Shown here one piece after another: positions 18,241-26,055 of a stretch of DNA of 64,000 nucleotides. The DNA comes from a bacterium. GTDB taxonomy: Bacteria; BMS3Abin14. Under the pieces are notes generated by a model that saw nothing but the letters and a program-made list of their open reading frames with translations, did not search any database and had not been told where the DNA came from. The translations under genes were made by a program, and so were the position numbers. Position 1 is the stretch's first letter. Every line of letters starts with the position of its first letter. The stretch is taken from NCBI GenBank assembly GCA_029210965.1, contig JARGFZ010000001.1, positions 186,001 through 250,000 of the forward strand, given 5' to 3'.

Positions 18241-18545
18241 TTTGGCGGATCCTCAGGACGGTGAGAAAGGATGTAAACAGTTTCGCCATCCCGCACCATA
18301 CCCAGTTCGGTGCGAGCCAGGCCTTCGATGGTCGCCGGGTCATCCCTGAGCCGGCTGACCTGCTCCGCCAGCTCTACGTTACTCTTCTCAAGGGCAGCAA
18401 CCCTGGATCTCAGGTCATTCCTCTGATTCACCATCCGTTTCAGTCCCACGAGGCCCCGTTCGCCCACAGCGGTGTATAGCAGGAACAGGCAAATTGCCAG
18501 AGCCAGGACCAGCCATAGTTTGCGCCTCACAGGAAATATCATCAC
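18237..18545 (-). CDS. ftsB: FtsB/DivIC-family septum protein
   Basis: A 102-residue bitopic protein with an N-terminal membrane helix (LWLVLALAICLFLLYTAV, about residues 10-27), then a periplasmic coiled coil (LKRMVNQRNDLRSRVAALEKSNVELAEQVSRL) and the conserved tail IEGLARTELGMVRDGETVYI that marks the septum formation initiator family. In the divisome it would pair with FtsL and FtsQ. It overlaps the phosphohexomutase gene upstream and the diguanylate cyclase downstream by 4 nt each. Confidence 0.88.
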   Translation of the reverse strand: MMIFPVRRKLWLVLALAICLFLLYTAVGERGLVGLKRMVNQRNDLRSRVAALEKSNVELAEQVSRLRDDPATIEGLARTELGMVRDGETVYILSHRPEDPPK

Positions 18546-19984
18546 CGTAATTGCCCCGATTTATTACTGACTACAACTCCATCATCTCCATTTATCCAGT
18601 TTGAGAACGCTTTTTCAAGACCCTTCAACCGGTCCTGATCCCTGGATTCTATATAAAGCCTGGCCACCGGTTCCGTGCCTGAAAGGCGCAGGAGAGTCCA
18701 GTCGCCGCCTTCGTATACCCACTTGGTACCATCCACCGTGACCAGATCTGTAGCGGTAAAACCGTTTACCTCAAGGGGTGGAGAGGAGAGAATCTCTCGC
18801 AACCGGGATATCAATTCATCCGTCAGTTTCAGGTTGATCCGTGCAGAAAATCGGGTCCCGTAGGTATCCTGCAGATCCCTATAGATGTCAGAAAGGGGTT
18901 TATTCGTCGATGCCATGAGTTCGGCTACCAGCAGACAAGCGAGTATCCCATCCTTTTCCGGTACGTGCCCACGGATGGACATACCGGCGCTCTCCTCACC
19001 ACCCAGAGCCAACCTTCCCTCGGATATCATCTGGCCGATATATTTGAACCCCACAGGGGTCTCGTGGCATTTCCGGCCAAAGGCGGAAGCAATATCGTCG
19101 AGTTGTCCTGTTGTCGCCACGCTCCGGGCAAGATCGCCCTGGGTCTTCTTTATTCTAAGGAGATAATCAGCCAACATGGAAAGTATGGCGTTGGGCAAGT
19201 AGAACTCACCGCTTCCGCCGAGAACCCCGAAACGATCAGCGTCCCCGTCAGTGGAAAGCCCCAGATCCGCACCTGCGGTTACGATCTGCGCAAGCTCAGA
19301 TAGCCGTTCCTCGGACGGTTCGGGAGGAAAACCGCCGAAAAGGGGATCCCTGTTCCCATGGATGGTCGTCACCTTGCATCCTGCTTCTTCGAGCACCCTG
19401 TCAAGGTAGTTTCCGCCAGCGCCGTACAGGGCATCAAAAGCTATCTTGAGCCCCGATCCCGCTATGACCCTCATGTCCACTTTAGATCTGAGCTGCTCAA
19501 GGTATTCCGGCGCAGGATCGATGGTCTCGATGTTTCCTCTTTGAACCGAGGCTGGTGGAAGACCATCCCGCTGATATTTTTCCACGGTATTCTCAATAAT
19601 CCGGGTGGACTCAGGCATGGCGGGACCGCCCCAGGACGGACTGAACTTGATCCCCTGGTAGGTGCCCGGGTTGTGGCTGGCTGTAAAGTTGATCGCTCCC
19701 CCCAGCCCCCTCTTGAGAATAATGGAGGAGACAGCCGGGGTGGGGACCGGGCCGGAGCACAACAGCACATCTATTCCAAAGTCGCTGAGCAGACCAGCTG
19801 CATCGGCTGCGAACTCCTCCGCAAGGAATCGCGTATCGTGCCCCACCAGGACGCCGTTTTTTCCAGCACCGGATTCGAGGAGAAAATGAGCGATGGCAGC
19901 CACCACCAGACGGGATCTCTCGAAGGTGAAATCATCCGCAATAATACCGCGCCATCCGGATGTACCGAACTTTATCTGCTTCAA
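18542..19984 (-). CDS. Phosphoglucomutase/phosphomannomutase
   Basis: A 480-residue alpha-D-phosphohexomutase that interconverts 1- and 6-phosphosugars through a phosphoserine. The four family motifs are intact: active-site serine loop TASHNPGTYQGIKF (about residue 100), metal loop STDGDADRFGVL (about 240), sugar-specificity loop GGEESAGMSIRGH (about 330) and phosphate-binding RLSGTEPVARLYIES (about 440). GEESAG suggests glucose/mannose rather than glucosamine substrates, but this is not decisive. It starts MKQIKFGTSGWRGIIADDF and is the first gene of the seven-gene operon running to rimI. Confidence 0.94.
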   Translation of the reverse strand: MKQIKFGTSGWRGIIADDFTFERSRLVVAAIAHFLLESGAGKNGVLVGHDTRFLAEEFAADAAGLLSDFGIDVLLCSGPVPTPAVSSIILKRGLGGAINFTASHNPGTYQGIKFSPSWGGPAMPESTRIIENTVEKYQRDGLPPASVQRGNIETIDPAPEYLEQLRSKVDMRVIAGSGLKIAFDALYGAGGNYLDRVLEEAGCKVTTIHGNRDPLFGGFPPEPSEERLSELAQIVTAGADLGLSTDGDADRFGVLGGSGEFYLPNAILSMLADYLLRIKKTQGDLARSVATTGQLDDIASAFGRKCHETPVGFKYIGQMISEGRLALGGEESAGMSIRGHVPEKDGILACLLVAELMASTNKPLSDIYRDLQDTYGTRFSARINLKLTDELISRLREILSSPPLEVNGFTATDLVTVDGTKWVYEGGDWTLLRLSGTEPVARLYIESRDQDRLKGLEKAFSNWINGDDGVVVSNKSGQLR

Positions 19985-20416
19985 ACGGTGTCCCCCTTAA
20001 GTTTTTCTATTTTCCGAGACCACATCTGCAGCCTGTCATTGACGTGGCCCTTCAAAGCTTGTCCCACCTTTGAGCACGCCTCCGACTGGACTGGAGGGAC
20101 CGGCCGAGGCTGAAAAAGGGTTAAGTGCAACTCGACACTTTATATTTGCACATACTAGAACAGGTTACGATGCGGGTCAAGGTGGTGGCTATCAGCTATT
20201 AACTGTCAGCTGATAGCCCGTGAATCGTGACTCGACTTGGATGTCACGGAAAACTCTCTTAATTAATATTGATTTGTAAGGAAAGGGAAAACGACGCTTT
20301 TCCCTTTCCGTGGAGCGAAAAGTCCCGGATTGGACTTTTTGCGACTCTATTTTTAATTGTATCATCAAAATGTAATGGTACATTAACGGTTTATCAGATA
20401 ACCAGGGAGGTACCAC
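19985..20416. other. Divergent intergenic region before pgm and msrA
   Basis: This 432-nt gap separates two diverging genes. It holds a 10-bp hairpin (GCTATCAGCT 20188-20197 with AGCTGATAGC 20208-20217) and a two-hairpin dispersed element at 20276-20348. I see no coding frame and no clear promoter pair that I would defend. Confidence 0.6.
20276..20348 (+). repeat. Two-hairpin dispersed element (family R1), copy 1
   Basis: A perfect 12-bp hairpin (GGAAAGGGAAAA with TTTTCCCTTTCC) is followed by GTGGAGC and a second hairpin (AAAAGTCC with GGACTTTT) ending GCGACTC. Four more copies flank purM. This copy lies about 70 nt before the msrA start codon. Confidence 0.85.
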
Positions 20417-21286
20417 ATGAACATTGAAACATTCCAGATACCGACATTCCTTACCGTTATTTTAGCGCTGAGTTCGATGTTAGTTATACCCGTGGCAGCC
20501 ATGGCATTATCAAAAATACCGTTAGGGATATCCGCAAAAACCTCTGATGCACCGGATGGAGCAGCCTGCGCCCTTCCTTTCACGGTGGAGTTGGAGGGAA
20601 AAACCGCAGAACCAGGCAATGGTCAACTGCCACCCATGGATAAAAAAGCAACCGGAAACATAAAAACAGGCACCTTTGCCATGGGCTGATTCTGGGGCCC
20701 TGACTCCCGGTACGGGAGTCTCGACGGAGTTATCAGAACCCGGGTAGGCTATGCTGGCGGCACCTCATCGAACCCTGCCTACCGACGGATCGGTGACCAT
20801 ATGGAGACCATACAGATAGATTTTGACCCTGAAAAGATCTCCTATGCCAATCTGCTTGAGGTGTTTTTCTCAAACCATAACTTCACCTGGCCCTCCCCCA
20901 TCAGGCAGTATGCTTCGGCGATCTTCTACCATGGTGAGGAGCAGGAACGCACAGCCAGAGGGGCGATGGATGAGGCTGCCAAAAAGTACGGGAAAAAAAT
21001 ATCCACCGAGCTGCTTCCCTATGAAAGCTTCACCCGTGCTGAGGACTACCACCAGAAGTATTACCTGAGAAACACCCATGCCCTCATGGATCAGTACAAA
21101 GGCCGCTTCCTCAGCGAAGACGCATTTACCGACTCCACCGCGGTAACGCGGGTGAACGGGTACATCGGCGGCAACGGGACGACAGAGCAGCTGGAAAGGG
21201 AAATGGGGGATCTGGGGATCTCCGGAGAGGCTGTGGTGGCGTTGAAGGGGATATTGGTCAAGGCAGGGAAAAGTGCTAAGAGATAA
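20417..21286 (+). CDS. msrA: Exported selenocysteine MsrA
   Basis: A peptide methionine sulfoxide reductase read through an in-frame TGA at 20687-20689, which sits exactly where the catalytic Cys of MsrA lies (GTFAMG-U-FWGPDSRYG; family GCFWG). Both halves are in the same frame and give 289 residues with Sec91. The downstream half has VRVGYAGG-like RTRVGYAGG, DHMETIQIDFDPEKISY and DYHQKYYLR, all MsrA marks. The N-terminus (IPTFLTVILALSSMLVIPVAAMA) looks like a signal peptide, so the enzyme is probably periplasmic. There is no Cys after residue 91, so no usual resolving Cys. The ATG has AGGGAGGT upstream. A SECIS-like hairpin follows the UGA. Confidence 0.9.
20690..20722 (+). promoter_or_regulatory. 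SECIS-like hairpin of msrA
   Basis: Twelve nt after the UGA, GACTCCC (20702-20708) pairs perfectly with GGGAGTC (20714-20720) around the loop GGTAC. Bacterial SECIS elements place such an apical stem with a GG-bearing loop about 11 nt after the UGA, where SelB binds. Confidence 0.75.
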
Positions 21287-21303
21287 AGGATAAGATCAGT
21301 AGA

Positions 21304-21324
21304 AAGTAACAGGTAACAAGTAGA
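21304..21324. repeat. Heptamer array, unit AAGTAAC, 3 copies
   Basis: Three 7-nt units lie between the msrA stop codon and its terminator. Confidence 0.55.
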
Positions 21325-21329
21325 AAGAG

Positions 21330-21354
21330 GGCGGCCCGTGAGGCCGCCTTTTTG
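21330..21354 (+). terminator. Terminator of msrA
   Basis: GGCGGCC and GGCCGCC form a 7-bp GC stem around CGTGA, followed by five T. Confidence 0.92.
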
Positions 21355-21461
21355 TTTACTGTGAAAGCGGCTGGTTTTACCGCAGAGCGACTGCGTTTAA
21401 ACAGCTCTTGATCTACTCCTGCGTTTATAATCCGTTATCAGAGATCCGTGATCCGTTTATT

Positions 21462-21510
21462 CTACGTTCTACGTTCTACATTCTACATTCCACATTCTAC
21501 ATTCTGCATC
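21462..21510. repeat. Heptamer array, unit CTACATT, 7 copies
   Basis: Seven 7-nt units drift from CTACGTT through CTACATT to CTGCATC. Together with the CTGGCTC array at 21564 it takes up much of the msrA-galT gap. Confidence 0.9.
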
Positions 21511-21563
21511 CTGAGTATTTCCGCACACTCCGCGGTAACTCAGCTCTGGCTCTTGTCTTTCTC

Positions 21564-21612
21564 CTGGCTCCTGGCTCCTGGCTACTGGCTCCTGGATTCT
21601 GGCTCCTGGCTC
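21564..21612. repeat. Heptamer array, unit CTGGCTC, 7 copies
   Basis: Seven units (CTGGCTC with CTGGCTA and CTGGATT variants) overlap the 3' end of galT. The galT stop codon and its last ten or so codons (EPESRSQ tail) are made of this array. Confidence 0.9.
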
Positions 21613-22646
21613 CTGTTGGCTTCACGGAGCAGCTCCGCACACTCTTCGGGAGCTACGGTATTTATACTAAACCCACTGCCCATCTCGAACCCCGCGACGA
21701 TCGTCAGGCGCGGCGTGATCTCCAGGAACCAGTGGTAGGCCGTAACATCTGTTTTCCCTTCCACAGCCATCGGGGCGTTGTGCAGGACCATGTTCCAGGG
21801 ATGTTCACCCAGGACCGAGCGCAGGCGTCTCAGCGTTCCTCCGAGGACCGGGGCAAGGTTGCCCAGGCTGTCGTCGCTACTCGTTGAAAAATCGTGGCCG
21901 TGGTCTTCGGGAACAATGTTCAGTTGAAAAGGAGAAGATGCGGCGAAAGGAGCCAGAACAAGATATCCGCCCGTCTCCTCAACGACCCGGGCCTGGTCCT
22001 TGCCTTCTCTTTCCAGGATATCGCACATGAGGCAGCGGCCCGTTAAAGCCAGATGTTTCTCAAAGCTCTCAAGTTGCGAATCAACATTGTTGGGTATGAC
22101 AGGAAGGGCTATAAGCTGAGTGTGGGAATGAGCGAGACTGGCCCCGGCGTCCTTACCGTGGTTCTTAAACAGGATGACTGTTTTAAACCTTCCGTCTTTA
22201 AAGTGAATGCGCATTCGCTCCCGAAAGACGGCCAGGATCTCCATGATCTCCCCGTCATCCATGTCAACCATCTGCCGGTTCTTCACCGGGGTCTCGATGA
22301 CGACCTCATAAAGGCCAAAACCAGGGATCTGGCTGTGGATCCCTTCCGTGTATGGTTCCCAGGGCAGCTGGATTTCAAGAGCAGGAAACTTGTTGGGAAC
22401 CACTCGCACCTGCCACCCCGGACTATCAGGGACTGTGTCAGGGGAGCGATGACTGAACACCTCGGGCGGCGTCATCGCCTCGTTTCCAGGACAGAAGGGA
22501 CAGTTTTCCGGCTCAGGGACAGCTTGGGATGAAGACTGGTAATGGGATGGTCGGTGCCCCCGCTCCGCCGACAGGATCACCCAGGTTCTTTTCACGGGAT
22601 CGAATCTGAACTCGGACAAAGGGTACCCCCAAATGATCTCGTGCAT
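21582..22646 (-). CDS. galT: Galactose-1-phosphate uridylyltransferase
   Basis: A HIT-superfamily enzyme of the Leloir pathway, swapping UMP between UDP-glucose and galactose-1-phosphate. The length is 354 residues. Marks are FRFDPVKRTWVILSAERGHRP near the N-terminus, the zinc-binding CPFCPGNE, and the catalytic triad region GASLAHSHTQLIALP, where His-Ser-His carries the nucleophile. LHNAP and YHWFLEITPR follow in the C-terminal half. The start may be ATG 22646 or a TTG at 22619 preceded by GGGGG, which would begin nearer the conserved SEFRFDP. The C-terminal tail is encoded by a heptamer array, so it is probably a recent extension. Confidence 0.93.
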   Translation of the reverse strand: MHEIIWGYPLSEFRFDPVKRTWVILSAERGHRPSHYQSSSQAVPEPENCPFCPGNEAMTPPEVFSHRSPDTVPDSPGWQVRVVPNKFPALEIQLPWEPYTEGIHSQIPGFGLYEVVIETPVKNRQMVDMDDGEIMEILAVFRERMRIHFKDGRFKTVILFKNHGKDAGASLAHSHTQLIALPVIPNNVDSQLESFEKHLALTGRCLMCDILEREGKDQARVVEETGGYLVLAPFAASSPFQLNIVPEDHGHDFSTSSDDSLGNLAPVLGGTLRRLRSVLGEHPWNMVLHNAPMAVEGKTDVTAYHWFLEITPRLTIVAGFEMGSGFSINTVAPEECAELLREANRSQEPESRSQ

Positions 22647-22715
22647 GCGTACCTGCGTGGAGCGTATTTGCCAGGATTCATTTGCACATACTCGCGTACG
22701 CCCTACGCACGCACG

Positions 22716-24443
22716 TCATTTATCTTCAGCTGCGCGCATCCCTTTCACCCGCAGCTTCACCTGGCTGACGCCCCGCCATACCTGTACCTCCGGGACAGCG
22801 GCCAGTTCCATCTTTTCCTTGAGATGCTCCAGTTCATGAGCCTGACGAAAGGCTATGGCGCCCATTGTCACGCCGTTTTGCCTGGCAAGAAAGCTGAGGT
22901 GATCACGGCCCACCACTTTCGGGTTCAGGATCTCGACGTCCTTGATGAGTATTACCGGCTCCGGATTCCCTGCCCCGAAGGGGGCCAGCCCCTGAAACTT
23001 GCTAACCTCCTCCATCCCGAGTGCTTCCAGACTGGTCTCGGCGTCCAGCTTCATCACCTGGGTGAATCCGTCTTCCGGTACCACTTCCCTCACCACCGAT
23101 TCGAACCTCTCCGTGAACTTCTCCAGGTTCTCGGGAACGACCTTGATCCCGGCAGCGTACTTGTGGCCGCCGAACTCAAGGAGGAGATCACGGCACCTGG
23201 CCAGGCCCTGATACAGGTGAAAATTGGGAATACCTCTGGCCGAGCCTTTGTACACTCCGTTATCAAGGCAGAGTAGGATGGTGGGACGGTAGTACCGTTC
23301 CATGAGCCGGGATGCCACTATCCCTACGACTCCGGGATGCCAGTCGGCCGAGCTTAAAACGATGCTGCGGAAATCTTTCTCGATCCCGTTTGACTGGATC
23401 ATCTCCACTGCCTCGGCGTAGATCTTCCCCTCTATCCGCTGCCGCTCCTCGTTCTCCACATCAAGGAACCCGGCCTCCCGTTCGGCATCCTCACGACTTT
23501 CGGTAGTCAGAAGCAGCACGCCCCTCATGGCATCGGAGAGCCGACCAGCGGCGTTGATCTTGGGAGCCAGCCTGTAGGCTACAGAAGAGGAGTCCACATG
23601 CCCCGGCTGTATTCCACAGACATCCAGGAGGGTCTTTATACCCAGTCTTGGATTTACGTTGATCTGCTCGAGACCAGCCCTGACCAGGATCCTGTTGATC
23701 CCGGTAAGGGGGACAATGTCCGCGATAGTTCCCACAGCCACCAGGTCCAGGTAGTGCACCAGGGAAGGCTCCTCCCCTTCCTTGAAAAAACCTTTTTCCC
23801 GGAGCTCTTTTCTCAAACCCGCAATAAGGTAAAAAGCCAGTCCCACACCCGAAAGAGCTTTATAGGGAAAGGGACATCCGGCAAGAAGGGGGTTAATAAG
23901 GGCAACTGCATCCGGAAGTTTTATCGGGGGTTCATGATGATCCGTGACAATAACGCTCATACCTAGAGAATTGGCATAGGCAATTTCCTCCACAGAGGAG
24001 ATGCCGCAGTCCACGGTTATTATGAGTCCTACTCCTTCTTCGGAAAACTTCCGGAGACTCTCTTTATTGACCCCGTATCCCTCCTCGACCCTCTTGGGGA
24101 TATAGTAATGAGTGGAGAACCCGAGATCCCTTAAAAAGAGGAGGATGAGGGAGGTGGCCGTTACGCCATCAACATCATAATCCCCGTAGACCAGGGTCTT
24201 TTCTTTCTTTTCCAGGGAGAGGATGATCCTGTCGACAGCATCCTTCATACCGTGGAGCACGTAGGGGTCGATGAGATCGGCCAGTTGACAGTTAAGGAAC
24301 TGAGCCGCGTCCTCGATATCACCAAAACCACGGTTCAGGAGCACCTGCCCCACCAGGGAGGTCGTATCCAGCGCTTCAGCGATCTGGAGGGCTGTTTCAG
24401 GATCCTGGGGCCGTACGACCCATTTTTTTCCTTTGTAATTCAT
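22716..24443 (-). CDS. recJ: Single-stranded-DNA-specific exonuclease RecJ
   Basis: A 5'-3' ssDNA exonuclease for recombination and mismatch repair. The 575 residues span the DHH domain with VYGDYDVDGVTATSLILLFL (about residue 83), VDCGISSVEEI and VIVTDHHEPP, then the DHHA1 domain with LCLDNGVYKGSARGIPNFHLY and LLEFGGHKYAAGIKV, and the OB-like C-terminus with APFGAGNPEPV. All catalytic acidic and His residues expected of RecJ are visible. It is 4 nt from the DUF456 gene upstream and probably belongs to the long secDF-containing row. Confidence 0.97.
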   Translation of the reverse strand: MNYKGKKWVVRPQDPETALQIAEALDTTSLVGQVLLNRGFGDIEDAAQFLNCQLADLIDPYVLHGMKDAVDRIILSLEKKEKTLVYGDYDVDGVTATSLILLFLRDLGFSTHYYIPKRVEEGYGVNKESLRKFSEEGVGLIITVDCGISSVEEIAYANSLGMSVIVTDHHEPPIKLPDAVALINPLLAGCPFPYKALSGVGLAFYLIAGLRKELREKGFFKEGEEPSLVHYLDLVAVGTIADIVPLTGINRILVRAGLEQINVNPRLGIKTLLDVCGIQPGHVDSSSVAYRLAPKINAAGRLSDAMRGVLLLTTESREDAEREAGFLDVENEERQRIEGKIYAEAVEMIQSNGIEKDFRSIVLSSADWHPGVVGIVASRLMERYYRPTILLCLDNGVYKGSARGIPNFHLYQGLARCRDLLLEFGGHKYAAGIKVVPENLEKFTERFESVVREVVPEDGFTQVMKLDAETSLEALGMEEVSKFQGLAPFGAGNPEPVILIKDVEILNPKVVGRDHLSFLARQNGVTMGAIAFRQAHELEHLKEKMELAAVPEVQVWRGVSQVKLRVKGMRAAEDK

Positions 24444-24447
24444 ATTT

Positions 24448-24981
24448 TCAGAATACCAGCGACATGATGATCACCGCAACCATGGCCACAGCCACAAACA
24501 TCTTGAAGGCTGTCCCCTTGATCCTGCCTGTCAGGGCCCCCATGGCGGCCCTGGACGCCCCGCCCAGTGAAGCACCGCCGGCAAGACCAACAGTAAAAAC
24601 CGCCAGCCAGGCACCTATTGCCATTCCGGGAATCGCCCCGAGACCGAACATTATCGGCGCCCCGGCAAGACCTCCCACAAAGGCGCCCACGATGCTAGCG
24701 GCAACTGCGCCCCTTACGGGCGGTCCCAGGCGAACCCCATGTACAGCCGTCAGGAACTCGAGGACCTCGGCAAACAATGCCATAAGACCAAGGATAATGA
24801 CTGTGTGATAGTCGATCAGGTCCGGTCCCATGAGCCACCGGAAGAGGAACGCATCAACCGCAAGCAGCCACGTACCAGGCAGCCCCACTAACTGAAGCGG
24901 GAGCGCAACAATCATGACGCTCCCGAAAAAAAGCCAGACAATGAGATCAACCATGGTGGATTGAGCCGCAAAATCCATCAT
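24448..24981 (-). CDS. DUF456-family membrane protein
   Basis: A 177-residue inner-membrane protein with about four to five hydrophobic segments rich in Gly/Ala. The order MIVALPLQLVGLPGTWLLAVDAFLFRWL, VLEFLTAVHGVRLGPPVRGAVAA and GAPIMFGLGAIPGMAIGAWL matches the DUF456 pattern (GLPG followed by glycine zippers). Function is unknown. The ATG at 24981 comes directly after a multi-hairpin repeat and has no clear ribosome binding site, so the start may be slightly downstream. Confidence 0.8.
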   Translation of the reverse strand: MMDFAAQSTMVDLIVWLFFGSVMIVALPLQLVGLPGTWLLAVDAFLFRWLMGPDLIDYHTVIILGLMALFAEVLEFLTAVHGVRLGPPVRGAVAASIVGAFVGGLAGAPIMFGLGAIPGMAIGAWLAVFTVGLAGGASLGGASRAAMGALTGRIKGTAFKMFVAVAMVAVIIMSLVF

Positions 24982-24982
24982 G

Positions 24983-25107
24983 CAGGCTGTACGCCAGGCG
25001 TACAGCTAGGGTGGGGGTGGAACCAGGCGGATTCACTCCGCCTGGCGGGGGAGGGGAAGCCATCCCCCGCCTCGTAAAACGTCTCGATGAGACTTTTTGC
25101 GAGGTTT
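24983..25107 (-). repeat. Multi-hairpin dispersed element, copy 2
   Basis: Same order of stems as at 8289-8412 but on the minus strand. The third stem reads CCAGGCGGA/TCCGCCTGG and the fourth GCTGTACGC/GCGTACAGC, so the pairing is kept while the bases differ. It fills the secF-DUF456 gap and ends directly at the DUF456 start codon. Confidence 0.85.
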
Positions 25108-25116
25108 TCAAGAACG

Positions 25117-26034
25117 CTACCCCTGTCTTACAGAGGCCCTGGCCACAGCGTCTCCCTTTCCACCCAACAGGAGAACGGGACTCGCAATGTAGATGGACGA
25201 ATAGGTCCCCACCAAGACTCCTACGAGCAGAGCGAATGAGAAATCATGGATCACCTCACCGCCCAGCACGAAAAGGCATGCGACAACCAACAGGGTGGTC
25301 CCGGAGGTCAGAATTGTGCGGCTGAGGGTCTGGTTGATGCTGGTGTTTACTACAGACGCCAGCTTATCCTTGGGTGTCCGCCTGATATTTTCGCGTATCC
25401 TGTCGTAAACGACGATGGTGTCGTTGAGGGAATAACCTATAATGGTCAAAAGAGCGGCGATGACCGAAAGGGTAAACTCCTTATCAAGCAGGGAGAAAAC
25501 ACCCACCGTGATGGTGATATCGTGGACGAGGGCAGCAATAGCACCCATTGCGAACCGGAACTGGAACCTCAGGGTGATATAGATCAGTATCCCCACCATG
25601 GCATAGAGAATAGACAACATCCCCTTCCGGCGCATGTCCGCACCCACCTGGGGGCCAACCATCTCCACAAGTTCCAGGGATACCTGGTCCTGGCCGAACC
25701 GCTTCTGAATAATGGCAAAAACGTCCTCGGAAACGGTTTCAGCCTGACCTTCCTCGCTCATGAGACGAATCGACACCTTGTCCTCACCCAAAGACTGGAT
25801 CACGGAAGAACCCAGTCCCTCACCACCGAGGGCATCACGAATCTCCCCTACCTCGGGGGCCTGATTGAACTTTACCTGAACCAGGGTGCCGCCCGCAAAA
25901 TCAATACCGTAAAGGGGGCCGCCTTTTATCACCAGGGACCCGATGCCGATAAGAGCGACCACCAGGGAACAGATAAGAGCAATACGACTCCTGTTTACAA
26001 AATCAACATTAATACCAGGTTTTATAAAATCCAT
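25117..26034 (-). CDS. secF: Protein translocase subunit SecF
   Basis: With SecD it forms the RND-type membrane complex that uses proton motive force to complete Sec export. The 305 residues begin MDFIKPGINVDFVNRSRIAL, followed by the first membrane helix, then the signature YGIDFAGGTLVQVKF, a periplasmic domain, and five further helices with VHDITITVGVFSLLDKEF, IIGYSLNDTIVVYDRIREN and SINQTLSRTILTSGTTLLVV. It lies 21 nt after secD. Confidence 0.98.
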   Translation of the reverse strand: MDFIKPGINVDFVNRSRIALICSLVVALIGIGSLVIKGGPLYGIDFAGGTLVQVKFNQAPEVGEIRDALGGEGLGSSVIQSLGEDKVSIRLMSEEGQAETVSEDVFAIIQKRFGQDQVSLELVEMVGPQVGADMRRKGMLSILYAMVGILIYITLRFQFRFAMGAIAALVHDITITVGVFSLLDKEFTLSVIAALLTIIGYSLNDTIVVYDRIRENIRRTPKDKLASVVNTSINQTLSRTILTSGTTLLVVACLFVLGGEVIHDFSFALLVGVLVGTYSSIYIASPVLLLGGKGDAVARASVRQG

Positions 26035-26055
26035 TATTCTATTTGCCTCCCGCTC

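Noticed and set aside
20417-20689. A separate 90-residue secreted peptide gene, with a truncated MsrA starting at 20801
   Set aside because: The two frames are the same, the TGA falls exactly on the catalytic Cys codon, and a SECIS-like hairpin follows, so one selenoprotein gene explains both.
21462-21612. CRISPR-like array from the regular repeats before galT
   Set aside because: Units are 7 nt, adjoin without spacers, and differ between loci; there are no cas genes.
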